A stretch of 8,867 nucleotides of DNA from H2-BAC3 sp045863035 (GTDB taxonomy: Bacteria > Bacteroidota > Ignavibacteria > Ignavibacteriales > Ignavibacteriaceae): positions 1-8,867 of the forward strand of contig BTUV01000109.1 of the NCBI GenBank assembly GCA_045863035.1, in the 5' to 3' direction. The notes under the pieces are model-generated. The model had not been told where the DNA came from and did no database searches. It saw only the letters and a list, made by a program, of their open reading frames with translations. Position 1 is the first letter of the stretch. The number at the start of each line of letters is the position of its first letter. The translations under genes and the position numbers were made by a program. Positions 1 through 6,363 of the stretch are shown here, one piece after another.

Positions 1-56
1 AATTGTGAATTGTGAATTGTGAATTGTGAATTGTGAATTGTGAATTGTGAATTGTA
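1..56. repeat. Heptanucleotide tandem repeat (AATTGTG)n, cut by window edge
   Basis: The unit AATTGTG occurs seven times without error from position 1, followed by an eighth copy ending in A (AATTGTA, 50-56). The array begins at the window edge, so the true copy number is unknown. It sits about 50 bp upstream of the nrnA-like gene, in AT-rich non-coding sequence. A small hairpin, AATGAA-TTT-TTCATT, follows at about 69-83. Repeats of this kind can change length by slippage; whether this one affects the downstream gene is inference. Confidence 0.95.
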
Positions 57-108
57 AGGTGTTTATCAATGAATTTTTCATTATTAATTATTCATTAACT
101 AAGTGTAT

Positions 109-1113
109 ATGGAAATAAATAAATTAGAAGAAATTATAAAAGGGCATGAGAAATTTGTGATAACCACTCACGCTAACCCGGATGGTGATGCGATCGGGTC
201 GGTTATCGGGTTTTATCATCTGCTCAAAAGTTACGGCAAGGAGGGACGAATTATCAGCCACTCACCGCTGCCGGAGTATCTGCGATTTTCTGACACGGAA
301 ACTCTGCTTGAATGGTACTCTCCTGAAGAGCATGATGAGTATATATCAGCAGCAGATGTGGTGGTATGCCTTGACTTTAATAATCTCTCCCGTGTACATT
401 CGATGGAGCAGGCAGTACGTGCTTCCTCCGCTATAAAGATCTGTATTGATCATCATCAGCTACCGGAGGATGTATTTTTATGGATCTACTCCGATACACT
501 TGCCTCCTCAACCTGTGAACTTGTTTACCGGGTGATTAAGGCGATGAATCCGGTTGCATTTACCCGGCAGACGGTTCAGGCACTTTATCTTGGACTGGTA
601 ACCGATACCGGTAGTTTCCGTTTTGACCGCACCACACCTGAAGTGCATCGTATGGCTGCTGATCTGATTGAAAAGGGTGCTGATATAATGCAGGTGACCA
701 GAAATATATACGAGAAAGGCACGCTTGGAAGAATTAAAGCAATAGGGGAGATGATTACCGAAATGCAGATATACGGTGATAACAGTGAAATAGCCGTGAT
801 CCATATTACCGGCGATATGTTAAACCGGTATGATATGTCACCTGAAGATACCGAGGGGTTTGAGCAGTATATGATGGCAATTAATACGGTTAAAGTCGGG
901 GTTAAAGTAGTTGACCTGAAGGAGGGGTTTAAGTCAAGTCTCCGTTCAAAAGGCGCGGCTGAGGTTCACCTGATAGCACGCAGGTTTGGCGGCGGGGGAC
1001 ATAAGAATGCAGCAGGAATACCGAAACTTTTCACACCTGTTGAAGAGTTTATAAAAGAAATTGTTGAAGAAATAAAGAAGTATTTATCAGAATCAAAGAG
1101 CGAGGAAAACTAA
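109..1113 (+). CDS. nrnA: DHH/DHHA1 phosphoesterase, NrnA-type oligoribonuclease / pAp phosphatase
   Basis: The product is a 334-aa cytoplasmic protein with the full two-domain architecture of bifunctional nanoRNase/3'-phosphoadenosine-5'-phosphate phosphatases. The N-terminal DHH domain has the metal-binding motifs in order: THANPDGDA (H21, D25, D27), CLDFNN (D89), DHH (114-116), and TDTGSFRF (D166). The C-terminal DHHA1 domain carries the substrate-binding GGGGH loop at about 294-298. Length and motif order match NrnA. Family members degrade 2-5 nt RNA fragments and dephosphorylate pAp; the exact substrate preference here cannot be read from sequence. I prefer ATG at 109; a GTG two codons upstream (103) is also in frame, and neither has a clear Shine-Dalgarno site. 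The stop overlaps the start of pepA by one base (TAATG), implying translational coupling. I see no convincing promoter in the 50 bp upstream. Confidence 0.93.
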   Translation: MEINKLEEIIKGHEKFVITTHANPDGDAIGSVIGFYHLLKSYGKEGRIISHSPLPEYLRFSDTETLLEWYSPEEHDEYISAADVVVCLDFNNLSRVHSMEQAVRASSAIKICIDHHQLPEDVFLWIYSDTLASSTCELVYRVIKAMNPVAFTRQTVQALYLGLVTDTGSFRFDRTTPEVHRMAADLIEKGADIMQVTRNIYEKGTLGRIKAIGEMITEMQIYGDNSEIAVIHITGDMLNRYDMSPEDTEGFEQYMMAINTVKVGVKVVDLKEGFKSSLRSKGAAEVHLIARRFGGGGHKNAAGIPKLFTPVEEFIKEIVEEIKKYLSESKSEEN

Positions 1114-2606
1114 TGAACATCGGGTCAGTAAAAACACTTCCTAAAAAAATACAGAATAATACCGCGGTACTCTGGATGTTTGCGTCAGGTAAAAAAACAG
1201 CCGCGATGCCTGAATCATTGAAAAACTATCTGCCCGCTAAATCAATAAAAACACTCCCTGCTTCCGATGAAGAACTGATGACCCCTCTCGCGGGGATTGA
1301 GAACGGATTTCTATTTTCAGCTCCGGTAAATGTATCCAAGCTGCACACCGATTATATCCGCAGGTATCTGTATCTTTTTCTTAAAGGGCTGAAAAAGAAG
1401 AGCTTTAAGACAGTTTATGTGATGCTGCCTGAGAGTGATGAAATTACCGCAGTCTTTGAATCTGAACTGTATCTGCTGCAGACTGCTGTTGAGGGAGCGG
1501 TTTATGCATCATATAGCTTTTCAAAATACAAGTCCTCCGCGAGGGCGCCCGTTCTTCCCGAAGTTATCTTTGTTTCTTCTGATACAAAAAATTATCAGGC
1601 AAAAATTGTATATACTCAGAAACTGATGGAGTCGGTATTTTTCACGCGGCTGCTTGCCAATGAACCTGCCAACGTGCTTACTCCTGATGCTTTTGCTAAA
1701 ATCTGTAAAAAAGAACTTTCATCCCGTTCAGTAAAAGTAACCGTCTGGAACGAAAAAGTACTTAAAACAAAGAAAATGGGAGGAATACTTGCAGTCGGCG
1801 GAGGGAGTGATAACAAACCACGGATGATTGTGATGCAGTATCGCTCAGCTAAACGGAATGCGCCTCATGTGGCTGTGGTGGGCAAAGGTGTCTGTTTTGA
1901 TTCAGGTGGTATATCCATAAAGCCGGCTGAGGGCATGGGTAAAATGAAAGCTGATATGGCAGGCGGTGCCGTTGCTGCCGGACTCATGAAAGCAGCTAAT
2001 GATTTGAAACTCCCCTATAATATAACTGTTGTGATTCCCGCTGTTGAAAATATGCTTTCGGGAGCAGCAATGAGACCGGGGGATATTGTGAGAACCTCCT
2101 CAGGCAAAACCATTGAAGTGGATAATACCGATGCCGAGGGAAGAATGATTCTTGCTGATGCGCTGCATTATGCCTCAAAACTGAATCCGGATCTGCTGAT
2201 TGACCTGGCAACACTCACCGGCGCGAGTGCCGTTGCTCTGGCTGAATTTGTTACTTCAATGTTTGCGCATGATGACATACTCGCGGAACATATATATAAA
2301 GCCGGGCTCAAAACCTACGAGCGGGTATGGCGTTTGCCTTTGTGGGATGATTACAGTAAACTGATTGAAAGTGATGTTGCCGATGTAAAAAATGTTGGCG
2401 GTAGATGGGGCGGAGCTATTACTGCTGCTAAATTTCTGGAACACTGGGTAGCAGATCCGCAGCGGTGGATACATCTTGATATAGCAGGTCCCTCAATGCC
2501 GCAGACGATAACTCCTTATAATAAAACATTCATGAGCGGAACAGGTGTGCGCCTGTTGGTGGAATTTCTTAACTCCGGCTGGCATAAGGCACTTACTAAA
2601 AAGTAA
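1113..2606 (+). CDS. pepA: Leucyl aminopeptidase, M17 family (cytosol aminopeptidase)
   Basis: The 497-aa protein has a diverged N-terminal macro-like domain (about 1-170) and a typical M17 catalytic domain. The block GKGVCFDSGGISIKP (257-271) supplies K258, D263 and K270; MKADMAGG supplies D281; NTDAEGR (338-344) supplies D340, E342 and R344. These correspond to the two-zinc ligands and catalytic Lys/Arg of E. coli PepA (K270, D275, K282, D293, D352, E354, R356) with a constant 12-residue offset, so the active site is complete. The family forms hexamers and removes N-terminal residues from peptides in the cytosol. Some members also bind DNA as regulators, which cannot be judged here. The ATG at 1113 overlaps the upstream stop, and GAGGA at 1102-1106 lies 6 nt before it, a good ribosome binding site. 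It converges on lolD with one base between stops. Confidence 0.96.
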   Translation: MNIGSVKTLPKKIQNNTAVLWMFASGKKTAAMPESLKNYLPAKSIKTLPASDEELMTPLAGIENGFLFSAPVNVSKLHTDYIRRYLYLFLKGLKKKSFKTVYVMLPESDEITAVFESELYLLQTAVEGAVYASYSFSKYKSSARAPVLPEVIFVSSDTKNYQAKIVYTQKLMESVFFTRLLANEPANVLTPDAFAKICKKELSSRSVKVTVWNEKVLKTKKMGGILAVGGGSDNKPRMIVMQYRSAKRNAPHVAVVGKGVCFDSGGISIKPAEGMGKMKADMAGGAVAAGLMKAANDLKLPYNITVVIPAVENMLSGAAMRPGDIVRTSSGKTIEVDNTDAEGRMILADALHYASKLNPDLLIDLATLTGASAVALAEFVTSMFAHDDILAEHIYKAGLKTYERVWRLPLWDDYSKLIESDVADVKNVGGRWGGAITAAKFLEHWVADPQRWIHLDIAGPSMPQTITPYNKTFMSGTGVRLLVEFLNSGWHKALTKK

Positions 2607-2616
2607 TTCAGCCGGA
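2574..2616. terminator. Inverted repeat spanning the convergent pepA/lolD stops, candidate bidirectional terminator
   Basis: TCCGGCTG at 2574-2581 is the exact reverse complement of CAGCCGGA at 2609-2616. Between them is a second small hairpin, TTACT-AAAA-AGTAA (2593-2606), which includes the pepA stop codon. The two convergent genes leave no intergenic room, so a transcript-ending structure would have to lie inside the coding ends, as this does. No run of Ts follows the GC-rich arm on either strand, so intrinsic termination is uncertain. Confidence 0.4.
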
Positions 2617-3288
2617 AATTTTCCCGTCCTGCATGCTGACTGTGTTATCAGCAATAGCCATCAGGTCTTTATTGTGAGTAACAATCACCAGGGTTTTGCT
2701 GTATTCATCCCTCAGGCGTATGAAAAAATTATTGATTACTTCGCTGTTCATGGTATCAAGATTTCCCGTTGGTTCATCAGCAAAGATCAGCGGGGGATTA
2801 TTGGCAATAGCACGGGCAACGGCTATTTTTTGCTGCTCTCCTCCTGAAAGTTCTGAAGGACGGTGTTTTTTTCTGTGAGAAAGATTAACCAGTTCAATAA
2901 GTTCATCGCTGCGCTTTTGTGCATCAGAACGGCTGACTCCGCTAATCAGAAGCGGAATCATGATATTTTCCTCAGCAGAAAACTCTGGCAGCAGATGATG
3001 GAACTGAAAGATAAATCCGATGGATGAATTTCTGAGACTGTCAGTCTGAGAATTGCTCAGTTTGTTTAAATCTTGTCCCAGAATGTGAACCGACCCTGCG
3101 TCCGGTTTATCAAGTCCGCCGAGTATATGCAGCAGAGTACTTTTACCCGCGCCTGAGGGACCCACAATTACCGTAATTTTCCTCTCTTCAATATCGAGTG
3201 ATATATCTTTAAGGATTTCAAGCCGTTCTTTCCGGTCGGTGGAGAATGACTTAACAATATTCAGGGCAGAAAGGATTGAATTATTCAT
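2608..3288 (-). CDS. lolD: Lipoprotein-releasing system ATP-binding protein LolD
   Basis: This 226-aa ABC ATPase has a complete set of motifs: Walker A GPSGAGKST (43-51), Q-loop Q95, signature LSGGE (147-151), Walker B LIFADE (167-172), D-loop GNLD, and switch histidine H205. The stretch QFHHLLPEF after the Q-loop is characteristic of LolD within the MacB/LolD branch. Two of these subunits would power the LolC/E permeases encoded just upstream, which extract outer-membrane-directed lipoproteins from the inner membrane for hand-over to LolA. Its ATG lies within the last codons of the preceding permease, an 8-bp overlap (ATGAATAA), so the genes are translationally linked. The Shine-Dalgarno site is weak. 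The gene ends one base from the convergent pepA stop. A MacB-type exporter ATPase is the main alternative, but the permeases lack the MacB layout. Confidence 0.93.
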   Translation of the reverse strand: MNNSILSALNIVKSFSTDRKERLEILKDISLDIEERKITVIVGPSGAGKSTLLHILGGLDKPDAGSVHILGQDLNKLSNSQTDSLRNSSIGFIFQFHHLLPEFSAEENIMIPLLISGVSRSDAQKRSDELIELVNLSHRKKHRPSELSGGEQQKIAVARAIANNPPLIFADEPTGNLDTMNSEVINNFFIRLRDEYSKTLVIVTHNKDLMAIADNTVSMQDGKISG

Positions 3289-4516
3289 ATCGGATTGCCT
3301 GAAGCGGATCAGATTCAGCGGCCCGCTTTGCCGGATAAAGTGAAGAAATAACTGAGAGGAAGAAGGACATCAGTCCGGTTACCAGAAAATCAGCCCAGTG
3401 CAGTTCCATCGGCATCGCGCTTATTCTGAAACGGCTTGCATCCAGAGGATAGATGTTAAATTCCTGATGGATATAATATATCGCAAAAGCAAGCAGGAAA
3501 CCGCCGAGTGTTCCGATGAAGCCGATCATAACCCCCTGATAAAGAAAAATTTTCCGGATTGACTCCCGGTTCATGCCCAGTGTTGCAAGAATACCAATAT
3601 CGCGCTTCTTTGACTGGACTGACATGGTGAGCGATGCCAGTGTATTAAAAACTGCAACGAGGATAATCAGTGAGAGAAGTATATATGCTACCCACCGCTC
3701 TACCTGCATCATGGTATAAAGATCCTTATGGAAATCGAACCAGGTTTTTACGATGTAGGAATCACTGCCAAAACTATTCCGGAATTCCTTCGCGAAATCA
3801 TCTGCCTGCTCATAATTACTCAGTTTAATATCCCACCCCTGAAAATTACTGCCATAGCCGAGTACCTCTGAGGCATCATCAAGAGGGGCAAAGATCAGAC
3901 CGTCATCGTATTCATTGTTCTGAACCGAAAAGATTCCCGCCACTTCACACATCAGAGTTTTGGGAGGGGCAAGGCCTGCTGCAACATTTTCAAATCCGAA
4001 AGGGGAAACAAGTGAGATGATATCACCCGGCAGAATCTGCATTTTATCTGCGAGCTGAATCCCGACAAGAATTGGTGTATGACCTGATTCACTTTCAGTA
4101 AGATCTGATTCGCCAAGAACAGTCGTCCCCTGGAGGTTATATACTCCCTTACCCGTTTCAGTATCTGCTCCGCGCAAAGTTATCACCCGTGAAAACTTGC
4201 TTGTCATGATCATCACTTTACCTTCGCTGAACGGAGAATATGACACCACATCGCCGCGTGATGATATATATTCTTTCAGCGAATCAAGTGATTTAAGATC
4301 TCCGGCGGATGCAGCTTCAATGCGGATATGGGGATCAAAATTCACCAGCAGCGAGCGCACCAGTCCGCTGAAACCATTAAATACCGCAAGAACGATTATC
4401 AGCGCTGCCACACCTACAGTAATGCCGCCTACTGATAGATAGGAAATAATGGAAATGAACTTTATACGGTTCTTTGAAAATAAATACCGCTTCGCAATAA
4501 AAAATGGACTGTTCAT
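3281..4516 (-). CDS. LolC/LolE-family lipoprotein-releasing permease (second in operon)
   Basis: The 411-aa inner-membrane protein has the LolC/E layout: a short cytoplasmic start (RYLFSKNR), TM1 at about 22-47, a large periplasmic domain of about 220 residues, then three TM segments near 273-293, 326-348 and 374-395 within an FtsX-type domain. It has the family's ATPase-coupling stretch (KKRDIGILATLGM) and the typical ending YPAKRAAESDPLQAIRYE. With the neighbouring permease it probably forms a heterodimer that LolD energises. I cannot say from sequence which of the two corresponds to E. coli LolC, the LolA-binding subunit, and which to LolE. Its ATG follows the previous gene's TAG with no gap, and its 3' end overlaps lolD by 8 bp. 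Confidence 0.92.
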   Translation of the reverse strand: MNSPFFIAKRYLFSKNRIKFISIISYLSVGGITVGVAALIIVLAVFNGFSGLVRSLLVNFDPHIRIEAASAGDLKSLDSLKEYISSRGDVVSYSPFSEGKVMIMTSKFSRVITLRGADTETGKGVYNLQGTTVLGESDLTESESGHTPILVGIQLADKMQILPGDIISLVSPFGFENVAAGLAPPKTLMCEVAGIFSVQNNEYDDGLIFAPLDDASEVLGYGSNFQGWDIKLSNYEQADDFAKEFRNSFGSDSYIVKTWFDFHKDLYTMMQVERWVAYILLSLIILVAVFNTLASLTMSVQSKKRDIGILATLGMNRESIRKIFLYQGVMIGFIGTLGGFLLAFAIYYIHQEFNIYPLDASRFRISAMPMELHWADFLVTGLMSFFLSVISSLYPAKRAAESDPLQAIRYE

Positions 4517-5743
4517 CTAATCAAACCTCACTGACTGCACCGGTCTGATTGATGCGGCAAGAAAAGCGGGAACAACGGAAATCATGAGAACGAGCACAAA
4601 TGCTATACCTGATGTTATCAGATAATTAAACGGTTCGATTGAGAGAGGAACTTTCGATACAAAATATACTGAAGCAGGGAGCGTTATAATATTAAATTGA
4701 AGCTGAATCAGTGAGAGCAGCAAAGCGAGCAGATTCCCGATTGCAATTCCACCTGAACCGAGCAGAAGTCCTTTCAGCAGAAACATGGTAACAATATCCG
4801 AGCGCTTCATGCCGAGCACTCGCAATGTTCCGATGCTGTTTACTTTGGAAAGAATGAGAACAAGAATCGCACTGATAATGTTAAACGCTGCAACAAGAAT
4901 GATTAGACCCAGTACAATCGGAATGGGTTTTTTCTGCAGATCAATCCAGGTAAGCAGCGCCTGATTGATATCAAACACAGAGCGGACATAGTGGGGGTAA
5001 TCAAGATTATCCTGCAGATTGTTCACAAGGGTATCAATTCCGGCAATGGTGTTAAGTTTCAGTTCGTAGGATGAAACGCTGTTTTCAAAACCGAGTAGTC
5101 CGGCTGCCGTGCTGATATTTATATAGATAAAGTTATCATCATATTTAGCCATACCGCTTTCAAAAATGCCGCTTACTCTGAAACGCTGGATGGCGATATT
5201 CTCCGGTGAAAGAGTGGAGGTGAGTCCTTTCTCCGGCAGGAAGAGAATTATATTGTCACCCGGTTTAATAAAGAGTTTATCAGCAACGGTTTTGCCAACC
5301 ACTGCTGCGGGGAGTTCTCCGCCGGTAAGATTAAAATCGCCCGAAGAAACCTGGAGGTTAATTTTGCCGGGGAGATAATCTTCTTGAACCCCTCTGATGA
5401 TAATTCCTTCTTTAAGTTTACCTTTTCCGGCGATGCCGGCATTGCTTATAACCGGGTAGATTGCCTCAAGTTTTTCTCCGGCAATATTTTTTATGATTGA
5501 CATATTCCGGCTAGTGTCAGGAAGCTGCCGGTCACTGAAGCCGGTGATCTGGATATGGGAGTCCAGCGAAATGAGTTTTTCCCTGAGGGTGCTCTCAAAT
5601 CCGGAAAGAACACTAAGGGCAATGATCAGGGTGGTGACTCCGAGGGCAATACCGGCAATGACAATAGTCGAAAACAGGGACATCCTGGCTCCGCTTTTGC
5701 GGGGGGAGAGGAACTGTATGGTAAAGCGGAGTTTTTGTCTCAT
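4517..5743 (-). CDS. LolC/LolE-family lipoprotein-releasing permease (first in operon)
   Basis: The 408-aa protein has the same four-TM layout as its downstream neighbour: TM1 at about 23-47, a periplasmic domain from about 50 to 270, and three C-terminal TM segments near 274-296, 320-342 and 373-393. The coupling stretch SKVNSIGTLRVLGM and the end RPVQSVRFD match the family. It differs from the second permease over most of its length, so the pair is an old duplication as in LolC/LolE rather than a recent copy. It is the first gene of the permease-permease-lolD operon. No Shine-Dalgarno site is visible before the ATG at 5743, and the 105 bp upstream are shared with the divergent tRNA-Pro gene. 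Confidence 0.92.
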   Translation of the reverse strand: MRQKLRFTIQFLSPRKSGARMSLFSTIVIAGIALGVTTLIIALSVLSGFESTLREKLISLDSHIQITGFSDRQLPDTSRNMSIIKNIAGEKLEAIYPVISNAGIAGKGKLKEGIIIRGVQEDYLPGKINLQVSSGDFNLTGGELPAAVVGKTVADKLFIKPGDNIILFLPEKGLTSTLSPENIAIQRFRVSGIFESGMAKYDDNFIYINISTAAGLLGFENSVSSYELKLNTIAGIDTLVNNLQDNLDYPHYVRSVFDINQALLTWIDLQKKPIPIVLGLIILVAAFNIISAILVLILSKVNSIGTLRVLGMKRSDIVTMFLLKGLLLGSGGIAIGNLLALLLSLIQLQFNIITLPASVYFVSKVPLSIEPFNYLITSGIAFVLVLMISVVPAFLAASIRPVQSVRFD

Positions 5744-5776
5744 ATTTGAAATAATTTATCCCTAAAATTAAAACTA

Positions 5777-5807
5777 TTGCAGATGAAAGGAAAGGGGATT
5801 ATATTTG
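5777..5807 (+). promoter_or_regulatory. Candidate Bacteroidota-type promoter of tRNA-Pro
   Basis: TTG at 5777-5779 is followed 20 nt later by TATATTTG at 5800-5807. This fits the TTG...TAnnTTTG pattern known for the primary sigma factor of Bacteroidota. Read the sigma70 way it is TTGCAG, 17 bp, TATATT. Transcription would start near 5812-5815, about 35 nt before the tRNA. On the opposite strand a perfect TATAAT (5803-5798) overlaps the same bases and could serve the lol operon, though it has no good -35 partner. Confidence 0.5.
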
Positions 5808-5808
5808 T

Positions 5809-5844
5809 GATTCTGTTTTTTAACGGTTTGTTAAAAAAAGAATC
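5809..5844. promoter_or_regulatory. 15-bp inverted repeat between the divergent lol operon and tRNA-Pro
   Basis: The left arm 5809-5824 and right arm 5830-5844 pair perfectly over 15 bp apart from a single bulged G, with a GGTTT loop. The outer part is GATTCT/AGAATC and the inner part is TTTTTTAAC/GTTAAAAAA. It ends 4 nt before the tRNA-Pro 5' end. In the tRNA transcript it would form a leader hairpin next to the RNase P cut site; as DNA it could be an operator for the divergent pair. The structure is seen in the sequence and its role is not known. Confidence 0.6.
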
Positions 5845-5848
5845 ACCT

Positions 5849-5922
5849 CGGGGCGTAGCGTAGCCCGGTATCGCGCCTGCTTTGGGAGCAGGAGGTCGCA
5901 AGTTCAAATCTTGCCGCCCCGA
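5849..5922 (+). tRNA. tRNA-Pro (anticodon UGG)
   Basis: The sequence folds as a complete 74-nt tRNA. The acceptor stem is CGGGGCG/CGCCCCG, the D-arm is GCG...CGC, the anticodon arm CCTGC-TTTGGGA-GCAGG has anticodon TGG at 5883-5885, and the T-arm is GCAAG-TTCAAAT-CTTGC. The discriminator is A5922, as usual for tRNA-Pro. The 3' CCA is not encoded (ACAA follows), so it must be added by CCA-adding enzyme. The 3' end of this gene is the source of the repeats downstream. Confidence 0.96.
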
Positions 5923-5925
5923 CAA

Positions 5926-5961
5926 AAAAATCCTCAGATTTATCTGGGGATTTTTCGTTTT
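5926..5961 (+). terminator. Intrinsic terminator of tRNA-Pro
   Basis: AATCCTCAGA (5929-5938), loop TTTA, and TCTGGGGATT (5943-5952) form a 10-bp stem with one T-G wobble. Flanking A and T runs can extend it by three pairs. It is followed by TTTCGTTTT. It starts a few bases after the mature tRNA end. Confidence 0.88.
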
Positions 5962-6021
5962 AAAACCTAGCGCTGAAAAAGGTCGCAAGTTTCCCGATTC
6001 TCGGGACCGCCCCGACCATAT

Positions 6022-6054
6022 AATCCTCAGATTTATCTGGGGGTTTTTCGTTTT
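6022..6054 (+). terminator. Terminator-like hairpin of repeat unit 1
   Basis: AATCCTCAGA, loop TTTA, and TCTGGGGGTT pair over 10 bp including two wobble pairs, followed by TTTCGTTTT. This is nearly identical to the tRNA-Pro terminator. Confidence 0.75.
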
Positions 6055-6115
6055 AAAACCTAGCACTGAAAGAGGTCGCAAGTTTCCCGATTCTCGGGAC
6101 CGCCCCGACCATAAA

Positions 6116-6148
6116 AATCCTCGGTTTTAACCGGGGATTTTTTGTTTT
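6116..6148 (+). terminator. Terminator-like hairpin of repeat unit 2 (covarying stem)
   Basis: AATCCTCGGT (6116-6125), loop TTTA, and ACCGGGGATT (6130-6139), then TTTGTTTT. Two inner base pairs differ from the other units on both sides: A-T became G-C and A-T became T-A. Pairing is therefore kept while sequence changed. Confidence 0.78.
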
Positions 6149-6208
6149 AAATATGAATTTAAGGGAGGTCGCAAGTTTCCCGAAATTTCGGGACCGCCCC
6201 GACCATAA

Positions 6209-6241
6209 AATCCTCAGATTTATCTGGGGGTTTTTCGTTTT
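6209..6241 (+). terminator. Terminator-like hairpin of repeat unit 3
   Basis: AATCCTCAGA (6209-6218), loop TTTA, and TCTGGGGGTT (6223-6232), then TTTCGTTTT. The sequence is the same as in unit 1. Confidence 0.75.
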
Positions 6242-6263
6242 AAAACCTAGCACTGAAAGAGGT

Positions 6264-6363
6264 NNNNNNNNNNNNNNNNNNNNNNNNNNNNNNNNNNNNN
6301 NNNNNNNNNNNNNNNNNNNNNNNNNNNNNNNNNNNNNNNNNNNNNNNNNNNNNNNNNNNNNNN
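6264..6363. other. Assembly gap (100 N) inside the tandem array
   Basis: Exactly 100 Ns, the conventional placeholder for a gap of unknown size. The left flank ends in GGT and the right flank begins CGCAAGTTT, which together recreate the unit start GGTCGCAAGTTT. The hidden sequence is therefore probably a whole number of repeat units (possibly none), and the array length is undetermined. Any open frame read through the Ns is meaningless. Confidence 0.97.

Noticed and set aside
103..108. GTG start for the NrnA-type gene
   Set aside because: An ATG two codons later gives the usual family N-terminus; neither start has a Shine-Dalgarno site, so ATG is preferred, but GTG cannot be excluded.
508..804. 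Minus-strand frames inside nrnA and pepA
   Set aside because: They overlap well-supported genes with complete catalytic motifs and have no family features of their own.
5740..6253. Open frames on both strands across the repeat array with the periodic peptide FIWGFFVLKPS or its antisense KTKNPQINLR
   Set aside because: The 93-bp unit is a multiple of three, so any open frame repeats itself. The frames run through the tRNA-Pro gene and terminator hairpins and have no ribosome binding site; they are not genes.
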